DNA from: Collybia mongolica
Taxonomy: Eukaryota > Basidiomycota > Agaricomycetes > Agaricales > Clitocybaceae
NCBI GenBank assembly: GCA_013420905.1
Contig: JAAXNY010000006.1
Span: forward strand, 3,720,001 to 3,784,000
Direction of reading: 5' to 3'
DNA length: 64,000 nucleotides
Positions 10,541 to 26,084 of this stretch are shown here, one piece after another; positions within the stretch are counted from its first letter, which is position 1, and each line of letters begins with the position of its first letter. Below the pieces are notes generated by a model, which saw only the letters and a list, made by a program, of their open reading frames with translations, had not been told where the DNA came from and did not search any database. Position numbers and translations under genes: made by a program.

Positions 10541-12818
10541 ATGCCCTCTGTTTTCCATCGGGCAGCCCAACTAGCTGACCCTCCTGCGACTCTGAATCAA
10601 CTTGACCGAGAGCTTTCGACCGATTCCCTTCACCATTATGCCACCCCAGGAATCACCCCACCTTCCGCACGCGTCGACCCAAAGCTGAAGATTCAGCCCC
10701 GACGTCCGCTCCGTATCTGGGATGTCTGGAAGTTCGGCCTGGTCGTCGTTTCCAAGGGTGAGTGCCCATCAGAAACCTCCTTTTCTACTTATACTTCTAT
10801 TTATGCTGAACCAAATATCTAGCGACCGAGGTGACTGGAGATGTACTCTCACACCATGTTTGGGGGCCCAGAAAGAAATCCTGGGGGATTGAAATGACCG
10901 TTGTCTCGAGCATAATGCGTGGTGCAGGACGCCACAGTTCTCTGGTCGATATTGTATGTCCTCTTCTTCGATCGCATCATGAATTTCATAATCTATCTTC
11001 AGGCTACTATTCGTATGCTCATGAGCATTGGTGGACTGGTGCCTCTTCCATCAGACGCCCTGGTTACGCCTGTTACTTTTCGGGTCAAGAGGCGGAATCT
11101 ACGGGGTCTCCTTGCAAACTTTGATGCAGCCGAGACCGGGTTGCGCGAGCTTTCGGGGGAATGGGTCGTGGGCAAGAAGACGTGGCAACGACTTCAAGCC
11201 GAATGGAAGGCTACGCGAATGCGACACACGAGCCCGGATCAAATGCTCAAACTCGGAACGAAGACCAAGGAACAGGTAATCCTATATATACACGGTGGTA
11301 CGTCGAATGCTCGTGTGCTAATGGCTCTGTTGACATGAGCAAATAAGGTGCTTACTACCTTTCGAGTGCCGCAGCACAGAGGCTTGTATCCATCCCCATC
11401 TCTAAGTATACCGATGCCCGTGTGTTCGGTAAGCCTCCTGTTATTATGGACGGGGTTTCAATCTGACGATTAATGAAGCAATTGACTACCGTTTGGCACC
11501 TGAGACGCGCTTCCCGGGCCCGCTTCATGACATTGTCAGTGGGTACTTACGACTGGTGGAAGATCTTCTTATCCCACCAGAGAATATCCTTCTCGCTGGC
11601 GACAGTGCAGGTGGTGGCCTGTGTCTAGCTCTGCTGATGTACCTCAGAGATAATGACTACCCCTTGCCAGCTGGTGCAATTCTTATGTCCCCTTGGGTCG
11701 GTGAGTTTGAAGATGCATCGCCATCGAGCTCCATTGCTAAAAAGTAACCAAAAGACTTGACAATGAGTTGCGAATCATGGGATTCAAATGCAATGTTTGA
11801 CGTCGTGCCCTTTCCTGCCCAGGACGATCATATGAACCCTATCGCCCTGTATCTTGGCGAACACATGGAGGAATATCTAACGCACCCATACGCTAGCCCC
11901 CTTTTCGGTAACTTCTTAGGCCTTCCTCCTCTGTTGATACAAGTCGGAGATGCGGAGGTACTTCGGGACGAGATTACACTCTTGGCACACAAGGCAACTT
12001 TGGCTGGGGTGGAAGTACGTCATGAGCTCTATGAAGATGCGGTACGTTCATTCACATCCTACCACACTTGCGTATGCTAAACTAATTTATAGATCCATGT
12101 TTTCCAAACCTACCCTTTTCTTCCTGCCACTCGCCGCGCCTTCGTTTCCATGCGAGACTTTGTCCGTAACATCCTTCCCCAAGTCCGCACCCGATCACCT
12201 CAACCACTCAACCTTCATGCGGAACGCGGTCTTGAGAAAGAAATCGAGAACGAGTATGCTACTGTTGTGGGCGGTGATGGTGTTCAAACCACAGTTGGTA
12301 TGGACGGTGTGAAGGACGAATTGGGGGTAGACATAAGCAATGACCTCAAGACAACGGACGAACAAGCGCGGATGGGCAAGGATTATCCGAGCTGGGGACG
12401 TTCGCGGGGATGGCCTCTTATCACCTCACTACCGTCACCACATGACGGGGTTGAGAACCACCGTAATGACAGTGATGATGAAGACAATACTGACCGACCT
12501 CCTTCGCGTAACGTCGAATCACAACTACGCACATACACTTCACACCCAGCACCTGGAATGCGTCGAGTCCACTCTGCTGTCTCTCTGGTTTCTGTACCCA
12601 ACCCCCGGAAACCCTCCAGCCTTGCATCTCGGCGGGCCGTCCCCAGCCCAATCCGTCTTCCATCTCAGATGTCCAAAGTCAGCACCCCACCGCCGTCACC
12701 CTCGCTTCGTCGCTCCACCCTGAGTCATCCAGATATCGCATCTCTCATAGAGAATTGGTCACATATAGGCCCAGCCAACGAGACTTTAGTTTACAGAACG
12801 CAACCAAGTAGTTCCTAG
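10541..12818 (+). CDS. Alpha/beta-hydrolase esterase/lipase of the hormone-sensitive lipase (GDSAGG) family with a long C-terminal extension
   Basis: Seven exons (10541-10757, 10823-10953, 11003-11297, 11348-11428, 11479-11700, 11755-12041, 12093-12818) give 652 residues. The oxyanion-hole motif HGGAYYLSS crosses the intron at 11298, and the nucleophile elbow GDSAGGGLCLALL follows about 90 residues on. A DYRLAPETRFPGP block, the acid in QVGDAEVLRDE and the His in IHVFQTYPFLP complete a plausible Ser-Asp-His triad. The substrate cannot be told from sequence; acylglycerols or steryl esters are typical for the family. After the catalytic domain there are about 200 residues rich in Ser, Pro and charged residues, with many SP sites, which suggests phosphoregulation (inference). 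No signal peptide was recognised. It lies tandem to MAP2 and converges with ISC1. Confidence 0.88.
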
Positions 12819-12976
12819 TGCATCGATCCAGGACTGGACAGTGCTTTATAGACCTGGGCATCATTGTATCTGTACTTCGTTACCCACTGATATCGACAAT
12901 TTCTCGTATTCCGCTTGCTCATATATAAACGTAACGTACACATGAAAAAATAATTATTTCCAAGTGGAGGGCTCAT

Positions 12977-14514
12977 CTAAAACCCCCCTGAGTTTCTGTG
13001 GTATCCAGACTGGATGTCGAGGCCTTTGCGATGAATTTCCAACTCTTCTATTACGTTCATGAGAGCATTACACTCCCAATTACCGTATAAGAAACCTTCA
13101 TAAAGCATCGTTGTGGCCAGCCACGCGATGAAGATTGTGAAGACCAGTAAAATTGGATTAATCCATGAATGTGGGAGCCATGCCGTGCCAATTGTGATTG
13201 CGAGGAGAGTTAAGAGGCAAAGACCGAAGATCAATAACTCGCGCTTGGCTCGCATACGTGAAAATCGGTAGCATGAAGTCAACGCTTGTATCACTGTGGC
13301 TATTGAGGCATTCGAAAGCTCAGATGTCCGTGGTGTTGTTGGCCTGGTGTGTGATATAGGTGAGTCAGAAACAGGTGTAGCTTCTATCACCAGTGTTGCT
13401 TCCAAGCCGAAATGATCAGAAAACGAAAAATCACGTCCAGGAACTTTGTCCGTCATTGTGACCTTGCATTCGGTGGCTCGGATGACCGGAAATGTCTGGT
13501 TTGACGTTGCATAAGGTCTGTGGGGTTGACGGTACAAAATATAATCCAGCCGCTTTCCCCAAAATTGGCGGGCATGCGGGTCCAATGGCTTTCCTGCCGA
13601 ATATGTGTTCAGAGGGGAATCGGCAGTTACGCCAAATTTGGTAATGGCTTCTACAGGCGAGGAGACCGTAGATACGTCTCCATCAGGATGAGTGACGAGC
13701 CACGAATCTGAAAGAGCTGCATGTTCGCGGATGACGGTTATTGGCAGCGTCGTGGGGATACTGTTGAAATCTCCGGCCTGAAGCGGGGATTCAAAAACTT
13801 TTTTATTAGAACAAAATAATTGCTTACTGCTATTACATAGCGTCCCACTTCTGCTGCTTGTCGTACGAGTTTTGCAAACTCCCATGCATTTACCAGACGG
13901 TGGGCCCTGTTGTACTCAGGACCGTCTTCGCCGCCTTTCGCAAAAAGCTGGGGTAATTGTAAAGTCGGGCGAAGGGTTTATAAGCAAAGAGACAAGTGAC
14001 TTACATGTGTATTAAATATTTGAGCTTGGCCAAGAACAGGATGGAGGATCACAACGCTCGCGGCAGCTTTCCCAACAAACCAATCGCCAGCCGCAACGTC
14101 CATGGGCGCACCATTTAGTGAGTAGGAATGTATCGAAGTTGCGATTATGGGGAATCTCGAGAATATTGCGAGTCCTGCTCCTAAGGCACCACTGGGAAAA
14201 GCCTGAGTCAGAATCATAGAACAGCGTAAGGGTTTACTTTTTACTTACCTGTAGAAGAACTTTGAGTAAGGTAATCTCTTAGATACTCGTATTTGGACGT
14301 TTTCGTAGTCCGAGAACACCCATATCTCCTGCAGAGCAATTATGTCGTGATTCGAATTCGCTAGCTCCTGCGCAATGGCCTCGATGCGGTCGAGCCTATT
14401 CTTGGCCACAAATTTGAGGCCCCTGCATTATTGTAAAGTATTTTGAAAGGCAACTCTGTAATAGGAGGCGTACCAGCAATTGAGGGAGAGAACACGGATT
14501 TGAGATTCGGACAT
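12977..14514 (-). CDS. ISC1: Inositol phosphosphingolipid phospholipase C / neutral sphingomyelinase (ISC1 type)
   Basis: This is a Mg-dependent DNase I-fold phosphodiesterase that hydrolyses inositol phosphosphingolipids to ceramides at membranes. Five exons, minus strand (14514-14474, 14422-14249, 14191-14005, 13947-13828, 13777-12977), give 440 residues. Landmarks are MSESQIRVLSLNCWG at the start, DIIALQEIW with the catalytic Glu, GAGLAIFSRFP, VFNTH-like IFNTHLFAKGG, AGDFNS, GKRLDYILYR and the catalytic SDHFGLEATL. Two hydrophobic segments near the C terminus (LLIFGLCLLTLLAITIG and ILLVFTIFIAWLATTML) match the two membrane spans of this family. It shares a 143-bp promoter with the export-factor gene. 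Confidence 0.93.
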
Positions 14515-14657
14515 TCTACAGTCTGAGCTCAAGGACTGGACCAGCCTGAGTGCGGACCAGTGAGCGACTGCCTGCCGCTACCTAACCACGTGCGTCACGA
14601 CCGCGGTGGTCACAGCTTCAAAGCGAGTCACAGCCAAGTCGTCCATTTGCATTAACC

Positions 14658-15249
14658 ATGACCGCCGTCGCCGCGCCTGTCGCTCTTACACCCAGCGAGT
14701 CCGTCTTGTCCTAAATTTCTACTACATAGTCTCAATTTATTCCTTGACCCAGCATTGAAATAGCAACACGAGCCGCAGATCACTTCACCCGCATCTATTA
14801 CACAGCCTATGATTCAGATACACGACTAGCCGATCTCCCCCAGTTCTATCGACCGACTTCATCTTTGACATGGAACGGAAAACCTTTCCAAGGCGCAGAT
14901 GGGCTTCGAAAACTGATAGAGAAGATGCCGGGGACGAAGCACGAAGTCCAGTCCTTTGATTGCCATCCTATACCCGGTTTGTGCACTTGTTGCTTCAATG
15001 TTCCCTACTTACCACATAATGACAGGAACCCAACCGCCATCCCTATTAATAACCGTTTCGGGCAATGTCACACACGGTCTTGGACCTGCTGGAAACCCGC
15101 CAGCTACCTCATCCAGGACTATAGATGGCCACCCACGCGTCTTTTCTCAGACGTTCATGCTTGTACCCGATTCCGTTGCGCCTCCGACCAAAGCCGGAGA
15201 AGTCGCCAAATACTACGTCAGCGCAGATGCTCTGAGGTTTGTTGGATAA
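14658..15249 (+). CDS. NTF2-fold mRNA export factor (Nxt1/p15-like)
   Basis: Three exons (14658-14698, 14753-14976, 15026-15249) give 162 residues with a single NTF2-like domain. Matching features are the N-terminal helix ATRAADHFTRIYYTAYD, FYRPTSSLTWNGKP, the core LLITVSGNVTHG and the C-terminal strand FSQTFMLVPD. The insertion GPAGNPPATSSRTIDGHPRV is the loop seen in fungal p15-type members rather than in NTF2 itself. The expected role is to heterodimerise with the Mex67/TAP NTF2-like domain for mRNA export; a closer relation to NTF2 cannot be fully excluded. The first exon is only 41 nt, but ATG and splice phases agree. It is divergent from ISC1 and convergent with PRP22. Confidence 0.85.
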
Positions 15250-15559
15250 TGGATTTGAATGGGTAAGTTTCCATCAGGTATTCTTCACACTCATTTCACG
15301 GCGTCCTTATCAGACATATCATCCCTCCTATTCCTCCAGTTCACGGATACCTCAACGACGTATCCCACTCAACACTACGATAATCGATAAACCACAGGTC
15401 CGGATACACTATGAATCACCAGATGTAGAGAGCTTGCTTTACGGAGGAACAGCTTGGATATGATGATATTGTGTCAGTGTAATCGAGGTGTGTATGTATA
15501 AGAGATATTGTTTGAGTACATAGAATACACGAAGGAACAGATAATTAATGTAGCTTTTT
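15250..15559. other. Intergenic, convergent 3' ends of the export-factor and PRP22 genes
   Basis: No exon was recognised. Short open frames here show no protein features. It should contain both 3' UTRs. Confidence 0.5.
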
Positions 15560-19324
<3,765 letters not shown>

Positions 19325-19658
19325 GGAGTTTAAGGTCGAGGTAGAAGGAGCGAATGACTCCTGGCAGAAATTCTCGTTACATTTTGATTACGTAACCCGA
19401 CGACACCAGTTGATATATCGGGCCCTCTCCTCCACAGACCTGCCTATATATCCAGTATGCCACCAAGAAGGGGCATCGTTAAATCTGGGAATGCTGGGAA
19501 CTCTTCAAAATCAACGAGTACTATTCCCCCGCCCACCCAGGAGGGGGAAAAACCACTATTTCCTCCTGGCTCAAAATATCCCCTCAGCTTACTTCATGAA
19601 AGGTGAAATATTGTAGCCGTGTCTGTGAGCTGCTCGTACCCCATCCGTCGGTATTTTT
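19325..19658. promoter_or_regulatory. Shared promoter region of PRP22 and the DHX29/57-like helicase
   Basis: A 334-bp divergent interval. The open frame 19323-19616 is probably not coding: it begins with the PRP22 start region in antisense and shows no family features. Confidence 0.45.
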
Positions 19659-22600
19659 ATGTCAGACTGCGTTATGGAAGTGCGGGCAGCACATGGGTAA
19701 ACGTTGCATGAATCTCAATCTAAGCATCTAACACATATGCTTTAGATGTCAAAAATCCGGCTGGGAGAAGCCTGTCATAGATACGGTATGCCAACGTCCA
19801 TTGACACGCTTTTAAACTACTAATTCGCGTTCTTGCAGCGTAAACACCCCGATGGATGGACATTCGTCATTAGCCTCAGCAGAGTAAATAAGAAAACTTC
19901 TCTAAAAGAAACCGTCCGGTTAGAACCCCACCCTCCACATATTAGCCCAACAACTCTAGAGGCACGCCATTGGGGAGCAACATATGCTTTATATCGTGTT
20001 CGTCAAAATGTTGTGATTGGTGTCCAAGGCGTGTTCCTAAATGTGTAATTCTCTATCTAGTTCTGCAATGGAATTCAGCTTAATCGTGTTCTTCCTCCGG
20101 GCCCGCGAGACTACTGGAATGAACTCGCTGCGGAGCATAAGAACGCCCCCACACACATGGCATGGATGTATGACGCCGATCCTTTCGCTGCTCGGAAAGA
20201 AGTCTCTGATCGACAAGCTAAAACTGCTAAGAGACGTGAAGAACCAAACATCCAGGGAGGTTCCAATGAAAAATCGACCCACAGTCAAGCTTCAAATGAA
20301 TTCTCTCGCGTTACAGAGGTGAAAATGGCAGCTAGCTTACGGGAGTTGGTTGAGAACGCGGTCAAACAGGTCAGACTATTCCTGTCTCATATTCCGAAAA
20401 GTTATATCGTATCATAGGGAGTCGCTATGTATCCCGAAGCCGCGGATATGTCACCTACTGTCATCCCAGCAAATGATCTTTCCGAGCTCACGCAACAACT
20501 TGGACACCTGGGATTTACACCGACACAAACCCGGCAAGCGATAACCTTTTTAACACGCCCATCCTCGTTTGCCTCCAGCCTCTTGGGAAGCTTAAACACC
20601 CTACAGGCGGCCATAGAATTTCTGGTCCTGAGTATCCCTGAATGTGACCTGCCCCAACGTTTCCTCCCTTCAATCAACACCTCGAACCCCTTCATCACTT
20701 CCGCACATTCCGGAGCCAACAACCTCAAAACAAGGTGGATTGAAGAAAAAGCTGTGAAAGAAGCCGGTTGGCCTGCTCATTTGGTCAAATCCCTGACATC
20801 CAACTCTAGATTCTTGGAGAGATGGGACTTGCTCATCGCGGCCCTTGGCAGCAAACTCATCGGTGATCAATTGATCGAAGAGCTCGAATTTCCAGTCGAC
20901 AATGTTCACGGAACTTTTCAACTAGACACTGACGAAATTGAAGCACTCGGGGCACACTTCACCGACGCGACTGAACTTGTGATGCCGCTTTTCAGTGCTC
21001 CCATACAAGTTCACATACTTATGTCGACGGACCAAGGCTACCCACGCTATGGCTACGCGCCAATGTATATCACTTCGACGACAGCGCCAGCTTACGTCCG
21101 ACTTCATCTGCTCTCCAAAGTTCTGGTAGCGATGAAGTCTGCAGAATTTGTGGAACCCGGCGAAGGTTTTTGCATGGCTGTTATGAGAGTGTTGGAAGGG
21201 GAGTGGGCTAAAATCGAAGATGATGGTCCCCCTGATTTGTCCTCGGTCCTGATACATATCATGCCTTCTTTGGCAAAAGCCTCATCCGCCCCAGACTCCA
21301 GCACCCGGGGCAACCCCACTCCGGACCCGCCTGCTAGTCGAAAGAGAAGGCAAAAAGTGTCCACGCTCACCGACGACCAGATCAAACAAGAATACGAAAC
21401 GCTTTGCCGTAGCGAAAAGGTAGAAACGCATCTTTTATTTATTTATTTCGAAAGCCCTAAAATGCCGATCACTCAGTACGCGGAAATACTCTCAGCGCGA
21501 CAAAAGCTCCCAGCATTTGCAGCTAAGGAAGACTTCCTCAAATGTCTTGGAGCCCACAGAGTCGTTGTCGTTGTTGGTGAGACAGGGTGCGGAAAAACGA
21601 CTCAACGTGTGTACATTTTCTCAGTTGCCTTAACATGATGCCTTAACTCGGTACTGCATAGTCCCTCAGTTTATTCTGGACTTTCTGATTCATTCGGGGA
21701 GAGGCTCGGAAGCATCTATTCTGGTGACTCAACCTCGCAGAATTTCAGCAATATCCGTCGCGGCACGAGTTTCATCTGAAAGACTAGACGATGGTTCCGT
21801 CGGATATGCCATCCGAGGGGAAAGTAAACGGAGCCAAAATACTAAAATATTGTTCTGTACGACTGGCGTTGTACTTCGACGCCTCGGTTCGGGTGACACT
21901 CTACATGATGTCTCTCATATCGTGGTCGATGAGGTGCAATCATGTCTACCTCCTCTCCGATTCAATGTTGACTTCCTGTTTCACATCAGGTCCATGAACG
22001 CTCTGTGGATGGCGACTTCTTATTGCTTGAGCTCAAGGAACTTCTGAAGAGACATCGTCACCTCAAAGTTGTTCTCATGTCTGCCACTATCAATCACGAA
22101 ACTTTTGTTAAGTATTTCGATGGCGCTCCTCTTCTGACCATACCCGGATTTACTCATCCAGTTGTTGACAAGTCAGATAATTTCTTGGTGACAGATGCAG
22201 CTACTAATAATTTGCATAGATATCTAGAAGACATGATCCCTTTAGTCCATTATAGACCATCCTTGCGGAATTCCAGCAAGAAAGAAACCGGGAATGCCCA
22301 GAGAGCTCTCCTAGAGGAATTTAAAACAAGCGGACTTGATGAATCAAGCATCGCCGCAATCCACAGCATTATTCGCTCAGATCGTATTGATTTCCAGGTA
22401 CACATCGCCTACCGGGGTCATACACACCGTTTATCTGACAGCTTTCGTTCAGCTTATTGCAGCTGTTGTAGATTATATCGTGATGAATCCCAATAACAAA
22501 CGTGGCGGGATATTGATATTTTTGCCTGGTGTTCAAGAGATTCGCCAGTGCATAGAGGCTACTCGTAGTGCGATGGCAGGAAAACCTATAGACATCCTAC

Positions 22601-24474
22601 CCTTACATGCAAACCTCTCTAGCGACGAGCAACGCCGCGTCTTTCTAAAGTCTCCCAATTGGAAGATTATTGCAGCGACGAACGTAGCAGAGGTATGTCA
22701 CAGTAGTCTTCAGATATATGCCTATTCGTCTTCTGACTCTCCTAGACGTCAATCACCATTGATGATGTAATATATGTCATCGATTCAGGGAAAGTTAAGG
22801 AGTCTCAGTACGACCCCGACACAAGCCTCACGCGCCTCGTTGAAACGTGGGTTACTCGTGCCGCAGCCAGGCAGAGGAGAGGGAGGGCGGGCCGTACACA
22901 ACCCGGCATCTGCTACAAAATGTACACTCAAAAGCAAGAGTTGAATATGGCGAAGTTCCCCGTACCTGAAATTCTCCGAGTTCCTCTCGAAAGTATTTCT
23001 TTGACAGTGAAAGCTATGCGAGAGGAAGAAGATGTCAAGGTTGGGCTGCCTTTCCTGCTAGATTCAAGCTACATCTCAAAAAATCCCCACAGCTCTTCCT
23101 GAGTCGGGCAATTGACCCTCCAAAAGTCGTTGCTATGGAAAAGGCATGGTCCATACTTGAAGACCTTGGCGCCGTCGATGAAGGTGGGAGGTTGACACCT
23201 CTTGGCAGGCATATCGTGCGTGATCAATGTCTTGACGGCTTCACACCATTAAATGACATTTAGTCAATGCTGCCTATCGACGTCAGACTTGCAAAGGTCT
23301 GTCTTCAAAAATATCTGTGAAAATGGGAGATTGATAGGTTTGTTTTCAGATGCTTATTTTGGGTACCATATTCCAGTGTTTGGATCCTGTACTCACAATC
23401 GCAGCATCATTATCGTCAAAGCCCCTGTTCCTAAACCCAATGGATAAACGTGACGAAGCATTGAGGTAGACAACAGATTGCGTAGAACCTCTGACCTCAG
23501 CTCACGTTAGCCCACAGAGCAAAGGCACGATTTTCTGTTGCAGGTAGCGACCTTCTCACCGATATGAGAGCATACGATGAATATGCACGCCTACGCTCCC
23601 AAGGAAAGTCACAGGGGGCACTAAAGTCGTTCTGTGAAGACGTGGGATTCATTTGGAGACATACTTAATGCAGAATGCTGACGCTCGATGCAGAACTACA
23701 TTTCACCGTCCACAATGCGTGAAATCACCACTCTTCGGTCAGACTTTATCTCAGCCCTGGCAGATATCGGCTTCATTCCATCTTCTTCCAACCCCTCGAT
23801 ACCCACCCTCAACGCTAACAGCAGTAATACTAACCTATTGAAGGCCGTAATTCTCGGTGGGCTGTGGCCCCGCGTCGCCCGTGTTCATCTCCCTCAATCT
23901 GCAATAAAGTTCGACAAAGTGCAAGCCGGGACTGTGCAGCGCGAAAACACGGCACGGGAGTTCAAAATATATGACCTGCGTGAAGGCAGAGTCTTCTTGC
24001 ATCCAGGAAGCGTGCTGTTTGGCGAAAGTACATGGAAAACACCCTTCTTAGTGTACTTCCACAAGTACATGTCAAGCAAAGTTTTTTTGAGAGATGCGAC
24101 TGAGGTTTTTATTCCATCCTCAAGCCAATATGACCCCATTGACCATATAATAGGTCCCCCTCTATGCTCTCTTGTTGTTTGGAGGAACCGTTTCTGTAAA
24201 CCACATTGCAAATAGTGTCACGGTCGGAAGCCGAGACAATTGGATCAAACTGAAGGCCTGGCCACGCATTGGTATTCTTGTTAATCATCTCCGGTAAGAG
24301 CTGTCATATTTCTAGTCGATTGCGCTTCCATTGAAACAAAATTCCATCAGACACCTGCTAGATGCTCAGCTTGAGCGATGCGTGGAAGAGGGAACGGTAC
24401 TCAACAGCACCAATGATAACCCGGTGCTAAATGCCATGTTAGCATTGCTCACTCACGATGGGTTAACGGCGTAG
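19659..24474 (+). CDS. DExH-box RNA helicase of the DHX29/DHX57-like group
   Basis: Eighteen exons (19659-19696, 19746-19785, 19839-19997, 20061-20369, 20418-21419, 21477-21606, 21662-21933, 21990-22171, 22220-22397, 22453-22692, 22746-23039, 23093-23215, 23264-23296, 23350-23465, 23518-23641, 23694-24104, 24154-24293, 24351-24474) give 1304 residues. The N terminus has the [27 protein letters not shown] block and an [20 protein letters not shown] motif typical of fungal homologues. Helicase motifs are [29 protein letters not shown] (DEVH rather than DEAH), SATI, TNVAETSIT and [15 protein letters not shown]2 ([16 protein letters not shown]) and an OB-fold region ([20 protein letters not shown]) follow. 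The expected role is in translation or RNA metabolism; the exact orthologue is uncertain. The first exon rests on frame and splice phase only, and homologues may start further upstream. Confidence 0.88.
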
Positions 24475-25026
24475 TGGACTGTACACCATGAATAATACTC
24501 AAACCTTACGACACAGCCTCGGGCCGCTCGCCACTACTGTAAAGTTACGACCTTGAACTTCATAACAAAATTTACGGCCAAACCGTGACGTACCCTTTCA
24601 GAGACGAGTGTGACCTGGGACATGAAGGTAATTAGCTTCATTCCCACGTCTCCTCTTCTACAATCATGTCTTTTTGACAATATGTCCTTGGTTCCCTCTC
24701 ATGAAGGGTAGAGACATTTCTATTTTTTGAATGCCTTGGAGCAGAATTTTCAAATAACCTCGTCAGATGGGTTTTGCAAACACAAAAATAACTTCTCTCC
24801 ATGGAGTCAAATCCATGTGACGGATTCGAAGGTAAGGTCGAAAACCTTACAATGCTCCCAACATTGCCCATGAGATGTGCAATACTTATCCTCGATTTCG
24901 ACCTTTCCCCAAAATCCCATCCCTCTCGAATAGAACATTTTGTGCTATACGGTATACTTTATAATCGGAATACAAATACGCTTACTTGTTTAACACACCT
25001 AGCAACTACAACCCGAGGCACTGCTC
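24475..25026. other. Intergenic, convergent 3' flanks of the helicase and nicotinamidase genes
   Basis: No exon with protein features was recognised. The plus-strand frame 24801-25142 overlaps the nicotinamidase in antisense and looks fortuitous. Confidence 0.5.
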
Positions 25027-25713
25027 TCATTGCTCAGCGTTGCGACTGTGCAGCATTTCCTGAGTCTCGATACTATCCAATTCTAGAACGCCCTCTTGTT
25101 TCATTGCTACCCATTCCGACCCTGTGTCTGTTACACTTCTGACCGCATCTCGGATCACCCATGTTTTATACCCAAATTGTACCGCGTCGATCGCTGAGTA
25201 TTTCACGCAATAGTCGCCAGCTAGCCCCACAATAAAAACATCCGTTACTCCCCGAGCTTGCAGAAGCTCTGGCAATTCAGTGTTGGATAGATGCCAGGGG
25301 TCACGAAATGCCGAGTAGGATTCGATGTCGGGATGGGTGCCCTTATGCACGACCGCATCTAATGCCTTGTAATTTAGACCATGAACAAATTCAGATCCTG
25401 GGGTAGACGCCACACAATGGACAGGCCAGAGCATTTGTTCAAGGGCTCTTTCTCCTCGCGTGTCTCCGGGTGGGTAGATGGTGATATTTGAGAACACAGG
25501 CTTTCCGTGTGTGGCTGCGAACGAAACATGATCGCTACGATGAAAGTCTTTCGTGCCGATCTTGATAGCGAAAGGGAGAGAGAGGAGTTGGTTGATCACA
25601 TCAATAATATGTGGCGCGCCGGAAATTGCAAGAGAGCCATGTACAAAGTCATGCTGCATATCGATCACAAGTAGCGCTGGTACAAAAGGCGCCGACGACG
25701 TAGGTATGACCAT
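25027..25713 (-). CDS. PNC1: Nicotinamidase (PNC1-type isochorismatase-fold amidase)
   Basis: The enzyme deamidates nicotinamide to nicotinic acid in the NAD salvage pathway. A single uninterrupted exon encodes 228 residues, close to yeast Pnc1. Catalytic residues are visible: Asp in LLVIDMQHDFVHGSL, Lys in VVHKGTHPDIESYSAF, and Cys in VGLAGDYCVKYSA. The metal-binding Asp/His set fits TKDFHRSDHVSF, and WPVHCVASTPGSEF is the usual substrate-pocket block. No signal peptide. This is the only intronless gene recognised in the window, which is notable because its neighbours have many introns. Confidence 0.94.
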   Translation of the reverse strand: MVIPTSSAPFVPALLVIDMQHDFVHGSLAISGAPHIIDVINQLLSLPFAIKIGTKDFHRSDHVSFAATHGKPVFSNITIYPPGDTRGERALEQMLWPVHCVASTPGSEFVHGLNYKALDAVVHKGTHPDIESYSAFRDPWHLSNTELPELLQARGVTDVFIVGLAGDYCVKYSAIDAVQFGYKTWVIRDAVRSVTDTGSEWVAMKQEGVLELDSIETQEMLHSRNAEQ

Positions 25714-26084
25714 AGTATATCGTATATGAAATTGTGACTGTGATCATATTCAGGACACAACTGAACGAGCAGTAATGAATTCCTTACTGATTTGGAAAAT
25801 GAAATGTTCAACTCTTTCTAGTTCTTGACCCTCTCTAAAATGAGACATCAGTTGTTCTGACATCACGTGGAACAAGCTGGTGCAGGCTGCCAGTAATAGG
25901 TTATTATACAAATCATACTATTGATTGTGATTAAGAGCAGTAATTTAGAGGTTAACATCAACAGGCGAGAAACAAATCATAGTGTGCGTAAAAGTACATT
26001 GTGTGGTTATTACTCTAGTACCGTGATAGTACGTATGCTCATCTAAGAACGGTCAATTGAGTTCTTTAAGATGATGATAATTAC
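25714..26084. other. Intergenic, nicotinamidase promoter side
   Basis: AT-richer than the flanking genes; no exon or structured element was recognised. Confidence 0.45.

Noticed and set aside
24801..25142. Plus-strand frame of 113 codons as a separate small gene
   Set aside because: It overlaps the C-terminal part of nicotinamidase in antisense and has no recognisable features or splice partners.
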